DNA of 64,000 nucleotides. Origin: Diphasiastrum complanatum (Eukaryota; Streptophyta; Lycopodiopsida; Lycopodiales; Lycopodiaceae). The notes under the pieces are model-generated. The model was not told where the DNA came from. It was given only the letters and a program-made list of their open reading frames with translations, and did no database searches. This document shows positions 43,741 to 57,739 of the stretch, in pieces. The stretch covers positions 18,674,149 through 18,738,148 of the forward strand of contig CM055106.1 in NCBI GenBank assembly GCA_029204225.1, read 5' to 3'. Positions within the stretch are counted from its first letter, which is position 1, and every line of letters begins with the position of its first letter. The translations under genes and the position numbers were made by a program.

Positions 43741-43990
43741 CAGGTCTTGAAAGAGGACCATAGAATACTTTCATGGATATTTTCAAGAACAAATTATGAC
43801 GAGATTATAAAAAGACATTTGGAGGGTGAGAAATTTTTAGTCGAGAACCATGGAAGTTTTCAAATTCAATGGCACCTTGCAGGGGACTGGAAAACATTAA
43901 AATATATGTATAATGTCTCTCATGGGGCAACATCAAAGCATCCATGTCTTTATTGCATGAAGAATTGCTACAATATGAATTTGGGATGAT
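43741..43990 (+). pseudogene. Possible DNA-transposon protein fragment
   Basis: The frame reads VLKEDHRILSWIFSR, VENHGSFQIQWHLAGDWKTL and YNVSHGATSKHPCLYCM. The arrangement of a hydrophobic GDWK(T/F)L segment followed by SxHPCLYC resembles a domain I recall from uncharacterised transposase-like proteins in which GDxKxL precedes a CxxC pair. No catalytic motif or terminal repeat was found. It ends exactly where copia RT similarity starts. Confidence 0.3.
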
Positions 43991-45920
43991 CAACAAACCG
44001 ACTGTTCAACCACAACCTGATCATTTTGTCCCTCAAGCATTCATCAGTCATGATGAACTTGCCACTATTACAAAAGCACTGTCAATGTCCAACGTAGATG
44101 AATGGAAAGCTGATATGGTTGTTGGGTACCATTCCTTGATGAAGAACAAGACCAGGAGTCTTGTTAATCCTCCTGTAGGTATTAAACCTATTGACTCTAA
44201 ATGGATCTTCAAGCTAAAGCTTAAGCTAGATGGATCAATATCCAAATGGAAAGCTCGATTAGTGGTTAAAGGATTTGAGCAAGTTTATGGAATAGATTAC
44301 ACTGACACCTTCAGTCCAGTGGTAAAACATCAATTTCTTCGCACCTTGCTGGCTATAGCTATTGTAGAGGATCTGGACATTCACTAGATGGATGTCTAGA
44401 CAACTGCGTTCCTTCACATATATATATACAAGAACACATATTCATTTATCAACCAGAAGGTTACATCCTTCAAGGCCAAGAGCATTTGGTATGTAAATTG
44501 CATAAGGCACTATATGGCCTCAAGCAAGCTCCCTGGGCCTGGCATGAATGAATCAACCACTTCTTATTGCAGCATAATTTTACTTCTTGCTCCATAGACT
44601 CTAATGTGTATCTCAAATGAAAGAGGTCAAGCTATGTTATAATAGCATTATATATTGATGATTCCTTAATTATCAGCAATTCAAATCAGTTATTATAGGA
44701 AACAAAATCTCTGTTTTCATCAAAATTTGAGATGACTGGTTTAGGCCCAATTCATTACCTACTCGGTATAGAGATCAGCAGAGATTGCGCAAGCAGAATG
44801 ATTGCTATAAGCCAAGAGTCCTATCTAACCAATGTACTTTGCAGATATGTGATGAAAGACTACAAACCGATAGACACACCCATAGATCCAAGATCCAAGT
44901 TGTCTAAAGACATGTGCCCCAGAACTCATCTGATCAGCAAGAAATGTGCAGGTATCCTTATCAATCTGTCATAGGATCTATAATGTATTCTATGATCTAC
45001 ACATGATCTGATCTAGCATATGCAGTGAGCACATTGCCTATAAAATTGGAAGGCTCTACAAAGAGCACTGAAGTACATTCAAGCTACGAAGCACTATGCT
45101 ATGAGCTATAATGGTAATACATAAGCTACACTCACTTTAGTCTCCTATTCAGATTCAGACTGGGCAAGAGACATGGATACCAAGAAATCCACATCAAGAT
45201 ATATTTGTTTCCTTGCAAGAGGACCCATTTCATGCAATAGTAGAAAGCAGAAATGCATTTCGTTGTCCTCTACAGAATCTAAATATGTTGCAGCTATATT
45301 AGCAGTAAAGGAGATAATTTGGCTCATAAGGCTACTACAGGATCTGCAATTCCCGAAGATCGGTCCAACAATACTCCAGTGCGACAATCAGAGCTGCATA
45401 GTTCTATCTCTGAACCCACGAACTCATATTAGAACTAAGCATATAGAAGTTCAATTTCATTTTCTTAGATCTTCCAGTTGTTATATATGTAAATGAGCGA
45501 TTGAAGGGAGAGAGAGATTCAAAAAGTTGATTCGTCAGATGATATATGAGATATACGAATAGTAATTACATTCCTTTATATCAGAATATTAGGATCAGTG
45601 AATTGCATGGCTGTCTTAGATGCCTAATAGTTTTTGTGATTTATCTGAAAGGTTGTATAAGACACCTACACTAATACTCTCATCAGAGCAGCTCATTAAT
45701 ATTTGTTCTCCAAGTAATCCAAGATCTTTTGATAGGAATTTGTTTTATCAGTTGGCATCAACATCTAAGCCAACAAATTTTCAACATAGAGATAAGCTTA
45801 ACATACTGTCGGATGCAAGACATGATTGGAGATGTGCTTACCAAGGCATTGAGCATTCATGCACACAACAAATTTTGTGCATTGCTTAGTCTGAAGATCA
45901 AGGGATTCACGGATCCAGAT
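43991..45920 (+). pseudogene. Ty1/copia RT-RNase H of element D
   Basis: The RT begins at the N-terminal conserved block DEWKADMVVGYHSLMKN, then LVNPPVGIKPIDSKWIFKLK, KARLVVKGFEQVYGIDYTDT and FSPVVKHQFLR. Stops follow; fragments of the palm (YILMIP for YVDD-like, FITYSV, ISQESYLTNVL) and RNase H (SDSDWARDMDTKKSTSRY, KQKCISLSSTESKYVA, CDNQSCIVLS, RTKHIEVQFHFLR) remain. The first stop of the RT, after DLDIH, is a CAG-to-TAG type change. Gag, protease and integrase are missing; the 3' PPT and LTR follow. Confidence 0.92.
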
Positions 45921-45930
45921 TAAGGGGGGC
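45921..45930 (+). other. Polypurine tract of element D
   Basis: TAAGGGGGGC directly before the LTR start, the usual copia second-strand primer. Confidence 0.8.
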
Positions 45931-46770
45931 CGTTGGATTTATTTCTCTATTCTCCTAAATCCCATGTTAATCTAGGTCCATTCATATTGCTGCACTTTTA
46001 CATGCATTGTTGCACAGTCTGCATAAATACTCTATTATTGAAGACATGCATGAAAGTGGCACCTGACTTGTCCAACTTGTCGAGAAGGCCTAACTCGGAC
46101 GACTTATCGAGAGGTCCGACTTGTTGACTCAATCGACTGTCGTCAAGGACCAGACTATCCTGCCATTATCGACTATCGACAGCAACATGCTTGACTCCAA
46201 ATAGTTGAAGACCTCTCACACCCACTTCCTATATTGTGCAACTACTTGGACAATGACAGCAGCCGCAATGATCTACTCCAGACAGCATAACGGCTCCATG
46301 CCACCTTCTTGTACACTCAACTGCACAATTGTAAATTGTATATAGATGACTATTGTAATCTTGTAATCTAATCAACATACCGATAGACATTGTAGATGCT
46401 TTCATGCATCGATTCATTCTTTCGGACTGATTGTCAGTAATAAGCTCATAGCTTTTATAGAGTGGAGTTAGCCTCTTGAGCACGTGATTTTGTCCGCTAT
46501 TGTCTTGTGTTCATAGCATCAATCCGACTTGTATTTCTATACATTAATCTGAATCAATTACTGTCTTGGTTTTGCGTTCAGAGTTTTTGTCAGAATTGTA
46601 TTTTTTCTATCTGACTTTCTTACTACTTTGTCTGAGTGTCTGCTCTTCTGCTTTCGCAAACAACTACGCAATTAAGCTCTACTTTTGTTCACCTACTGAT
46701 GTTGTAGTGCATACACCAAGGACTCTTCCCCTTTCTCAAGAATCCTGATAGATCTTTCACATGAAAAAGT
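45931..46770 (+). mobile_element. 3' LTR of copia element D
   Basis: Starts CGTTGGATTTATTTC; element C has TGTTGGATTTAC, so the terminal TG has mutated to CG. It follows the same order of blocks as the C LTR (CCCATGTTAAT, TTCATATTG, GCACAGT, repeated CCGACTT motifs, CTATACATTAATCTG). The last 100 bp are uncertain because C has extra sequence there. Confidence 0.8.
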
Positions 46771-48475
<1,705 letters not shown>

Positions 48476-48890
48476 TAAGAGAGAAGGAATGTTACATACC
48501 TATGTAACTAGCACTACTTCAATAACCCTTATGTGCCGATTTAGTGTCTGGAGGGCTAAATGGTAAATCACCCTTGGATTAAGGGTAGGTGCCTTTGGAT
48601 TAAGGTACTTGTGTCCTTGGATAAGAGCATGTAGGTGTCTATGCCTTGGATGGAGGTATGGAACCTAGTGAGGTGTTAGGAGGACCTTACCTTGGGTATT
48701 AGTCATTTTCCTAAACCTTGGGCCTCAACCTTGAGCCATGATCACATAATTGGCCTTGGGCCAAAGTTAGTGTTGGACAATTTTTTTGTCAAGGGATTGG
48801 TCTCTCGAAAGTTCCCTAGTGGGGGAAGGGCCCACACTGCCCTTACGTGAGTGATCAGGGTAACGTTGTTTCCAAACCTGGAGGTCATCT
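48476..48890 (+). mobile_element. PPT and 3' LTR start of the chromovirus
   Basis: AAGAGAGAAGGAA (PPT) is followed at 48490 by TGTTACATACCTATG, a typical LTR 5' end. The U3 has repeated CCTTGGATTAAGG-like units (48568-48680). The 3' end is not defined; a different Ty3 fragment starts by 48900. Confidence 0.65.
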
Positions 48891-48899
48891 TGTGTCTTC

Positions 48900-48965
48900 T
48901 AGACGAAAACATTACATCATAATCGCCACAGATTATTTTACAAAGTGAGCAGAAGCATAGAGAAG
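48900..48965 (+). pseudogene. Ty3 integrase scrap related to element F
   Basis: Reads RKHYIIIATDYFTK, stop, AEA, nearly identical in wording to RKHYIIVASDYFTKWAEA of element F at about 56.79 kb. It may mark a truncated neighbour of F. Confidence 0.75.
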
Positions 48966-51074
48966 ATATCCAAGGGGGGGAGATTTTTGCATCTCACCAA
49001 AAGAGCGGTTTTTAAGAAGATACCCAAGGTTCCCTTAACTCGACGGCACACTATTGGAGAAGACAACGGCTAGAGCATTCATTGGACCCCAACTCAGCTC
49101 TTCCCCAAGATTCATTGAGGTATGCTTCCTTCGATTCCATTTTAGGTTCAATGAATTATCGCGTCTTTCAGTAAATGGTTGTGTGGTATTAAATGTACTC
49201 TTTACGGTTGCTAAACCTAGCATGAAGATGGGTTATTTTGTTATGTAATCATAAATGTATTTGTGTTTGATTTACTTGAGGTTCACTAGTATGGTTATCT
49301 AAGTTGTTGTTTGGTGTTAGTATCGATAATTGCATGGATAATTGATCTTAGTTCAACAAGATCAAGTTGTTGACTATATGGCATTTTCTAAAAATCTAAC
49401 ATTCAATAGCTTCTGTAGAGCAGGGTTTGGATGACATTTTGTATGTGATTTTGTGATGCTAATCATTTAGCGTCATAGTCTGTAAAAATGATTTCAATCC
49501 AGTCGGTATGCGGTTTAGTCGATGTTTGGTGTCCAGTTGAAAAACTTTGGTACTTGCATGATATCTTTGTTATGTCATTTGAATGTCATGCTAAAGGATC
49601 ATGGTCGACCCTCTTGAAACACAGAGGCGGCTTAACACTCGGTGAGGGTGAAACAAACTTCTCGAGTTAGGAGTACACGAAATTGCCATGGTCACTGATA
49701 TAGTCCACCTCGCCCATGCTACTCATTGAAAAACATGGGCCTTGGGAGGCGAACACTCGAATGCCCAACACCCAAGGTGTGTCGGTCCCCTGAGCACGGT
49801 GAGGAAAATATCCGAACATGTAATATCAATTGATTTTGGGCCCTTATGCGCTGAAAATCACCTATGAATTGATATGTCTTATTGAGAAACTTGAGAATTA
49901 ACCTACGACTAAACTGAACGCCTATCCATAAGTCGAGCCTAGCAGATATCACCCGAGCCCTTTGCTTATGACTAATTGATGGAAAACCACAAAGTTTTAT
50001 GGACCTACCCTTGACATTGGTCCGGAAGGCATTACATTGGGGCCAAACCACAATGTTTTCACATAAAGGAGGGACATATGGGTCCAAATTTGGTTCTATG
50101 GAATTACCTCAATGGAGCCTAAGTGGTATCAACTCTAAGTATGCAATCATGGACCTCTGAGGCAGTCGTTAGTCAATAATATCAATCGGAAGCTAATTCT
50201 ACCATAGGGATCATGCCATTGAAATTATCATGTGAATGAGATGGAATATAGATTTTCCAGAGTTAGTTGTGAATGAAACCAATGATAAGGAGAGCCTATA
50301 GAGTCTGGAAGAAAGCTCTTCAAGTGAGTGAACCACATACGTTATGGACCTAAAATCTATCACATTTGAAAATTGAATTACAAAGAAGAATTATCGAGCT
50401 TTATGAAGGGGATATGTCAGATAAAACCCAGTGGGAGAAAGCACTATTGACCGCACTAAGGAAGAAATCATGTGTATTAGGATAAGACATCAACCCCCAA
50501 ACTTGATAGAAACTCTTGGAGATCTTATGTGAATCAGAATATTCCTCAAGTTCACTTCAAAGATGTTAAAAATGACTTAAATGCAGAAGGAATCTATAGG
50601 AAGTTTTGATACCATTGAAGCAATATCTTGACCATACAACACATCTATCAGATCCGACATCAAAACAAGGTCCCAAGTCAATTAAAGATACCTCAAGCTC
50701 TTAGGAAGCTTTTTCGACCATACAGAATTATATACAAAAGCAATCCCATTTTAGGACTAACATAGGCACAAGGACCAAATACCCAAAGTATGTTGCAAGA
50801 TAACAAGTGGCCTTGTTGCTGATAGTAGAGCAAATTTGTAGATTGGATCTATGGACCTCCTGTGACTCGCATTTAGAATCCTTTTAAGTCTTACTAGCAT
50901 CCCACAAGGATCCGGATCCTATTAGGACTAAATGGTTTCTAATTTGAAGTCTCTCGAGGTCTGGTTAGATCCTACTCAAGCACATAGTATATGAGAAGTC
51001 AAGTCGAGCACTAAACCAAATAGCCATGTCATCTCCCAAGCGCTCACTGTCTTTGCCTCTGTGTGCCCTCGGAG
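48966..51074. other. Noncoding, possibly LTR or leader of element F
   Basis: No coding similarity. Since the element F primer site is at 52795 and such elements may have LTRs of a few kilobases, part of this region could be its 5' LTR, but the outer edge was not found. Confidence 0.35.
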
Positions 51075-51320
51075 CGGCCGTTTTTGCCTGTCTGTGGCTG
51101 TTTCTGCCTGCCTTGACCTGCCTACTCCTACTCCTCGCTGCCTACACATGCCTGCGACCCTCTGTCAAACCTGCCTGCGACCTATCAGACCTGTTTACGA
51201 CCTGCCTACCTGTCTCAGCAGATAGTAGGCAGTCAGCTGACAGGTCGCAGGGTCAGCAGGTAGGTCGCAGTTAGGCAGGTAGGTCGCAGGGGCAGGTAGG
51301 TCGCAGACAGGTTTGCATCA
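51075..51320. repeat. Inverted minisatellite with CAGGTAGGTCGCAG units
   Basis: The right half (51239-51316) has four to five units of (CAGGTA)GGTCGCAG. The left half (51108-51222) carries the same words in the opposite orientation (CTGCCTGCGACC, CTGCGACCTATC, ACGACCTGCCTACCTG). The whole could fold into a large imperfect hairpin. Confidence 0.75.
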
Positions 51321-52793
51321 GAAAAAATCAGACCTGCAATTTTGATTTCAGCCAACCGAGCCCTCTCAGACCTGTTTGCAAGCTGCCTTTGTTCACTGAG
51401 TTGCCGATTCTTCCACCAATCTGAGACAAAGTTTGGTTGATTACCTGTTCTCTGTTCTAGTCCGCATGTTGGCTTGAATGGCAAGTTCTCAAGCAGCTCT
51501 TTGAAGGACGAAGGCAAGGCTACCTCAAACCAAAAGCGGCATTCATGACTAGTGCCTTTACGATTTCTAGTTTCTCTCTCACACTGAGGTATGGGTTTAC
51601 CTCACATCGATTTTGATTCTCGTGTTTACTTGCTTTCAATTGGAATGTGGGTGCTTGACGTCCGTACTTGGTTTCACTCATTGAATGAATGATAGGATAC
51701 TGAGAGTGCATTGTGTAACTGTATGAGGACCTAATCATTTCAATAATTCCGCATTTACCATGTCCTTATCGGGACCTAAATGATTGTGGTCCTTTTCTTG
51801 AACAGTTAGACATTGGGATCAAGTCTATGCATATTTGTGGGATTACCGGTAGTATGAACTAAGAATCACTTGCTTGTAATGTTGTTTGCTTGAGTTCAGT
51901 AATTGCAAGTACCTAACTAGTGAATGGATTGTCATAGAGTATGGGTCGATTGTGCATTATAGTGAATCATTTTTAGCACAAACTCAAATTCAATCCGGAA
52001 TCGTAATATTTTATAAACAGCTGCGGCATGGCTAATTAGAACGATGATTGCCTATTTCCAACTTGTTTAAGGAAAGTGTTAAGTAAATAAATTTTGTTTC
52101 ATACTGATTTAGAATGTGATGTACGGAGAGAATTGTAGGTTGGGTAGTTTATATTTTGCTGGGTTAGATTTATTAAACGACTATAAGGAATCATCAAGTT
52201 TTTTGAAGTGTTTCTTACGGTTTTTGTCATTATGAAGCGTATTAATTGGACCCGACCTCTGTGAAACACCAGAGCGGGCCATCCACCATCCGCGGTTGAA
52301 ATACACAGCCTTGGTTAAAACGTCACACTAGTCACACTCGCCGTCGGTACTATCTAGCGAAATACCTAGACCCGACGGTCGGCGAAAATACCGCCGCTTA
52401 GCAAACAAAGCGGTGCGTATAACTTGCACCCCACGAGCACATCATAGATAGTAAATCGGTTTTCAGCCCATGTAAGATCTTTACCAACTGTAAACCGAAT
52501 TCACTAGGGAAAGAGACGTTAGCAATCAGAAGTTTTTGCGAAACCATAATTCTAGGAAGCTAGTGAATCATTGCATCAAAAGTACTAGCACCCCCTCCTT
52601 GCAACCATATCTCTGAGAGCCTGGAAAACTCTCATCGGTTGGGGATCACGGTGCAATAGAGAAGGCCATCAGGGTTGGAAGTGGCAAACCCTCTGTTGCT
52701 CACGTAGGGCCGAACCGCCATTAGAGGTGGGGCCCCTTGACCCTTTTAGGACTTTTTGGCTGGACCAACCCCCCGTAAAAAATGGCCCTAACA
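51321..52793 (+). mobile_element. 5' LTR 3' portion of Ty3 element F (start undefined)
   Basis: The sequence ends ATGGCCCTAACA directly before a primer-site-like sequence, so the bases to the left are LTR. The left border is unknown; 51321 is only where the minisatellite ends. No matching 3' LTR was recognised at 59.6-64 kb. Confidence 0.45.
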
Positions 52794-52794
52794 T

Positions 52795-52811
52795 TGGTGC
52801 GTCTGCCGGGA
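52795..52811 (+). other. Primer-binding site of element F
   Basis: TGGTGCGTCTGCCGGGA follows the LTR end with a one-base gap. It resembles the TGGCGCC...GCCGGGGA primer sites of Tat/Athila-type plant Ty3 elements. Confidence 0.75.
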
Positions 52812-53546
52812 GTCGAAAAATTTTCAGGAGATGTTGCTTGAAAGAGTAGTTATCCATATCGTTGGACTACAAAGCACTAGTTGTCATACTACTAGAAGTC
52901 TACACGTTTCGTAGGTCCTAGATTGCGTGTGTTGAAAACAATTCCACTATCTAAACCGTCAGCCGCAAGCTAGCATAACCGTACAAGCGGCTAGTACCAC
53001 GTTGATCACAGGACGAAGTGGTTAGCATCACACAGTGATGTGTGCTGATCCCACACCTAGAACATACGTTATGAGTTCACAATCCAACACTAGCTGCATG
53101 TGATCCGACTTTGCCAAGGCCATTCTATTTCCAACAATTTGGAATACAGTTTGGACTAGAGACTACATACAATTTTCACCAGCAGGGAGTTTAGGCTGTG
53201 ATGCCAAGTACTACTAGAAATCTTTCATAAAGTGACGGGACAGGTCAGAGAATGGAGTTTTGTATGAAGCCTAGGGTGAAAGTGAAAACCAGAGCCCTAA
53301 GCCGAAAGTCATTACCCTATGACCTACCAACCCTAGCATCCCGTAGAGACGGCACCTGGTACAAAGAACCAAGAAAAATTGTACATGGGTATGGTTGGAT
53401 TAGGATTGAGCAGAAAAACGACCAAGTAGAGTTAGTTAGGTCGTATGCAGTATTAGTGGACGAAGGATGGATGACCTATGGGATAACGTGGGTGAAATCG
53501 AAACTGTCCCAACCAAGTTTGTGGGTATTGCAAGAGGTCGGGAGAC
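52812..53546 (+). other. Leader of element F, gag apparently absent
   Basis: Only about 740 bp separate the primer site from the protease ORF. A 101-codon frame (53252-53557) contains SLPYDLPTLASRRDGTWYKE, with no capsid or zinc-knuckle motif I can recognise. A normal Ty3 gag would need about 1 kb or more. Confidence 0.5.
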
Positions 53547-54806
53547 TTGGAGGATAGATGTTGGGTACGTAGAGACGCATTAAACACTGGGAATAGGATG
53601 CTTGGGCAAATGAACCATAGACCCCAGGAGGACAGAACGGCGAGGCCATCAAGGCCACCTCAATACATACAACGCGGACCCAGGATTAGCCAAGCGGATA
53701 AAGGGAAGGCATGCATAGAAGATGACCGGCCACCCGTGAACTTCATCTTCGTGGAGACACTGGAGGAACCCACGAGCAGGAAAGAGGTTTTAGTAGTGAC
53801 CCAGAGTAACCTCCAGACGGAACTACCTCCCAGGAAACCCAAGCCTACACCAAAACCACCATCGGAGGTAAATAACCCAGTGGTCATTGAGAAGCCAGTA
53901 TTTGAACCTACTCCCATCTACGAGGATCCACTGCCCAAAGAGCAAGGTGAGGTTAGCGTCTTGGAAGGGCGTAGACATTTCAGATTCCTAGGACCGAGAA
54001 AAGGGAAAACTGGCCTAGAAACTAAGAGAACCATGACCCGAATGCGCAGGTTTAGGAAGGATATAGACCTAAACTTGAAGAGAGGGAATATTGACCTAGG
54101 TCAAGCCCTAGAGAATCTAAAATTGGAAATAGGGCTCTGGCGACTAGTTCAGTTGTCACCCACTATTAAACACACGGTCAAACGATTGATGAGACCACCC
54201 ACGACCAGAACATTAGAGCCACCTACAATAGGGAAAGTAGATGCGGATTTGTTAGATCGCTACTGCCCTAAGGTAGATGTACTCATAGATGGCCTAGTCA
54301 TTTCAGAGGCCATAGTTGATGTCGGGTCAGCAGTTAACATCATAAGTCTAGAACTTTCAGACCGCCTTGGTTTTACTCTACCCGCTACCTTGACAGCCCT
54401 AAAGCTAGCCAACAACTCTGTGATTAAACCAGAGGGCGAGCTTAAGAATGTACCCATTATCGTGGCTAACAAGACCATTCAAGTGGACTTTTACGTCATG
54501 AGGATGTACGCCGGGAATCGGGGGTACTCTATACTGCTAGGACGGCCATGGCTCAGGCTTAGCAACTGCACAGTCAACATCCCCGCAGGAGTACTGATTT
54601 TTGGAAGGGGTAGAGAGCGTACCATAGTTGACGGTTATCCCGAGGTGCCTCAGTCAGAAAGAGCACCCATACCTTCGTCTGAGTGGGAGGAGGTCACGAG
54701 TAGTGAGGACGATGATGAGTCCACTACGAGTGAAGATGAACCAAACCTGAGATCAGTACTGGACATAGAGTGGAACACTCCAGAAGAGCGGCCTCCCAAA
54801 GTTTGA
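53547..54806 (+). pseudogene. Element F protease ORF with Pro-rich N-terminus
   Basis: An open frame of 419 codons. Residues 1-160 are Pro/Glu/Lys-rich (PPRKPKPTPKPPSEVNNP) without gag motifs; 160-220 are basic. The aspartic protease spans about 225-345: CPKVDVLIDGLVISEAIVDV, GSAVNIISLELSDRLGF, IPEG/KPEG-type strand and the tail GYSILLGRPWL. The active-site triad reads D-V-G where D-S/T-G is usual, so activity is doubtful. The acidic end (SSEDDDESTTSEDE) is followed by TGA at 54804 and the RT in the same direction. Its intactness compared with neighbours suggests element F is the youngest in the window. Confidence 0.85.
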
Positions 54807-56384
54807 GACGCCGATATTTGCCTGATAAACCTAGAAACCCTAGAAGAGCCCAAGAACATCAGAATAGGTGCTTCCCTAGGCATTGGAGAAAAAGAAGAAT
54901 ACGAACGGCTGTGTAGAAAGTACCAGCATATTTTTGCCTAGGACTACTCAGATTTGAAGGGGATTCCACCCGATCTAGTGACTCATACAATACCACTGAA
55001 GGAGGGAGCCAAACCTATACGACAAAAATAACGTCGGCTACCCTACCACCTAAAGGAAGGAGTATACACTGAACTCGAGAGACTTCGAAATGCTGGTCTG
55101 ATATTTTCAGTAGAGAACACTGAGTGGTGCTCCCCAATAGTACCTCGCACCAAGAAGAACTCTACACGCATTCGCGTATGTGTGGATTATAAGAGGTTGA
55201 ACAAACAGACTAAGAAGGACTACTACCCATTGTCGTTCATAGACCAAGTCCTAGAAGAAATGGCGGGAAGAGACCAGTACTCTTTCATGGATTGTTTCGC
55301 GGGCTATAATCAGATAGCCATAGCAGAAGAAGATAAATTAAAGACTACCTTCACAACCACATTTGGGGTTTTTGCTTACCATGTCATGCCCTTTGGGTTG
55401 ACTAATGCCCTTGGAACCTATCAGAGGTTTATGAACAAGCACTTCGAGGATATCTTAGACGACAACCTCATAATTTTTATAGATGACGTCCGTGGGACAA
55501 CCACCGTCACAGAACATCTCACCATGCCAGAGAAGTGTTTTCAGAAGTGCGCAGTGACCTGTATAGCCTTGAATGCTAACAAGTGCCTATTCGGAGTTCC
55601 TTACGAGGTATTGTTAGGACATGTCATTAGCAAGTACGGAATGGCAACTGATCCAAAAAAAATAGCTATGCTCCTAGCCATGATGGCACCAACTACGGTG
55701 TCCCAACTTCAGACATTCTTAGGCTTGAGCGGTTATTACAAAAGATATGTGATGGCCTATGTCACGCGTACTTACCAGATGACTGGCTTATTGAAAAGCA
55801 ACGTGGAGTGGACCTGGGACGAGGCATGTGAGAAGACTTTTCAGGAATTAAAAGTAGCTTTGGCTAATGCTCCAATATTGAAACCACCTATGTACGACAA
55901 GGAGTTCTTCGTTTTCACGAGCACCACGGACACGTGCATAAACGGTTGCCTGGCCCAAATTTGGGACAGAAAATATCACCCTATTATTTTTATAGGGAGA
56001 AAACTGAACAAAGCCGAACTTAATTATAGTAAGGCTGAGAAAATTTGTTTGGGGATAGCTTACGCTGCCGCCAAACTAAGACATTACCTATTGCATCGGA
56101 AAGTGACTTTCTTTACCAAGAGTATTTCAGTCACGTTGATGATGAATAAACTAGAACCTCCTGAGCGCTTTATGAAGTGGATAATCTCCCTTCAGGAGTT
56201 TGATTACACCCTCCAAAGCAAGCCGCCTAAATTGCAAGGGTTAAACGATTGTATTTGCGAGCTGGGAGGGGTTACTGAAACAGACGATGAGTGGGAGACT
56301 GATCACTTAAGAGAACTTTTGAGGGTAGACATTGACACAATTCCTGAGTGGTATACAGCTTTACAACCTACCTATTTACACTAG
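54807..56384 (+). pseudogene. Element F reverse transcriptase and degenerate RNase H
   Basis: The N-terminal part has two nonsense codons in conserved places (FA*DYSDL, where Trp is usual; RQK*RR, where Gln is usual). From 55182 a 400-codon frame is open: DYKRLNKQTKKDYYPL, SFMDCFAGYNQIAIAEED, TTFGVFAYHVMPFGLTNA and IIFIDD (YxDD as FIDD). The RNase H that follows has lost catalytic acids: the TDAS block is TSTT (in VFTSTTDTCINGCL), the TDH block is TKS (FFTKSISVTLMMNK), while Glu in NYSKAEK and Asp in GLNDC remain. It thus acts at most as a structural tether. A second RNase H is encoded downstream at 57740. Confidence 0.93.
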
Positions 56385-57592
56385 AGACACCCAGCAATAT
56401 GACGATTCCAGAAAAACGAAAGCTACGTCTACAAGCCCTAAAGTTCGCTTTAATAGGGGGCACACTGTACATATGAGGTGTAGAAGGGTTGTATTGAAAT
56501 TATGTCACTCCTAAAGAAGCCAAATTTATACTAGAGGAATGTCACGATTCTGCCTGTGGGGGCCACTTTACCGGCCAACTCACAGGGCAGAAAATTCTGA
56601 GGGCGGGTTACTGGTGGCCGACACTATTCCAAGATGCTCATTTACATGTCCGGAACTGCAACACCTATCAACGAGCTGACAAGACGGATAATAGGGTGCG
56701 ATCATTAGTTCCAATACAGGCATGTCTCCCCTTTCAAAAATGGGGCATCGACTTCGTTGGCCCAATACACCCAGTTTCATCTAGCCGGAAACATTATATC
56801 ATAGTGGCTAGTGACTATTTCACAAAGTGGGCCGAGGCACAGGCTGTGGCCAAAGACAATGCAAAAGAAACCGCTTGGTTTTTACTAGAACAGGTGATAG
56901 GCCAGTTTGGTACACCCAGAGAACTCATCTCTGACAGGGGTACCCATTTTCTAAACAAAACTATCAAGGCTTTGACCGATCAGTTGACGATCAAGCACCG
57001 GAAAAGCACACCCTACCACCTGCAAGCCAACGGTCAGGCTGAAAGCATGAACAAACAACTAGTGGGTATTCTAAGGAAAACCGTATCAGACCGACAGAGG
57101 GATTGGGACAAAAAACTGTATTCGGCATTGTGGGCATATAATGCCACCTATAAGACCAGTACCAACCACACGTCCTTTTTTCTAGTGTATGGCCAAGAAT
57201 GTGTACTGCCAATAGAAATAGAGCTCCCATCCTTGCGATTTGCCATGAAGCACGACCTACGAGAGAAAGAATCAATACAACACCGACTGGACACTTTACA
57301 AGACCTGGACGAGCACCGAATAGCTTCTCTAAATCACCAAGAAACCCACAAAAGATGTATGAAGGAGATTCATGATAGGAACATGCGCGATTATCAGTTC
57401 AGGCAGGGGCAGTTAGTGTTGTTCTACGACGCTAGACACGAGCTGATGCCTCAAAAGTTGGGGCCACGTTGGAACGGTCCATATGTAATAGTGAAACTGT
57501 ATGAAAACAACACGGTTAAGCTAGCCGAGTTGAACAGTGAAATTTTTAGGCACCGAACCAACATAAACAAGATAAAAGCTTACCGTAGTTAA
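56385..57592 (+). pseudogene. Element F integrase
   Basis: The zinc-finger region (AKFILEECHDSACGGHFTGQ, GYWWPTLFQDA, RNCNTYQRADK) lies in the 5' part. From 56696 the frame is open for 298 codons. The core has WGIDFVGPIHP, LISDRGTHFLN and QANGQAESMNK, with exactly 35 residues between the second Asp and the Glu, so the DD35E triad is intact. The C-terminal domain is present (RDYQFRQGQLVLFYDAR, KLGPRWNGPYVIV, NKIKAYRS). There is no chromodomain. It lies between the RT-RNase H part and the additional RNase H; only the 5' part is disrupted by a stop. Confidence 0.92.
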
Positions 57593-57739
57593 AGAGAAGC
57601 CGAAGTCACCTGTACAGTATGTAACAGCTTTTCATGTTCACCTTTTCAGGTATCGGAGTGAACTACCTAGAAGCATCACAAATACTGGGAACACTCAGAG
57701 AAGCAAAATAGCCCTAGTGACCATGTACATATACGTTGA

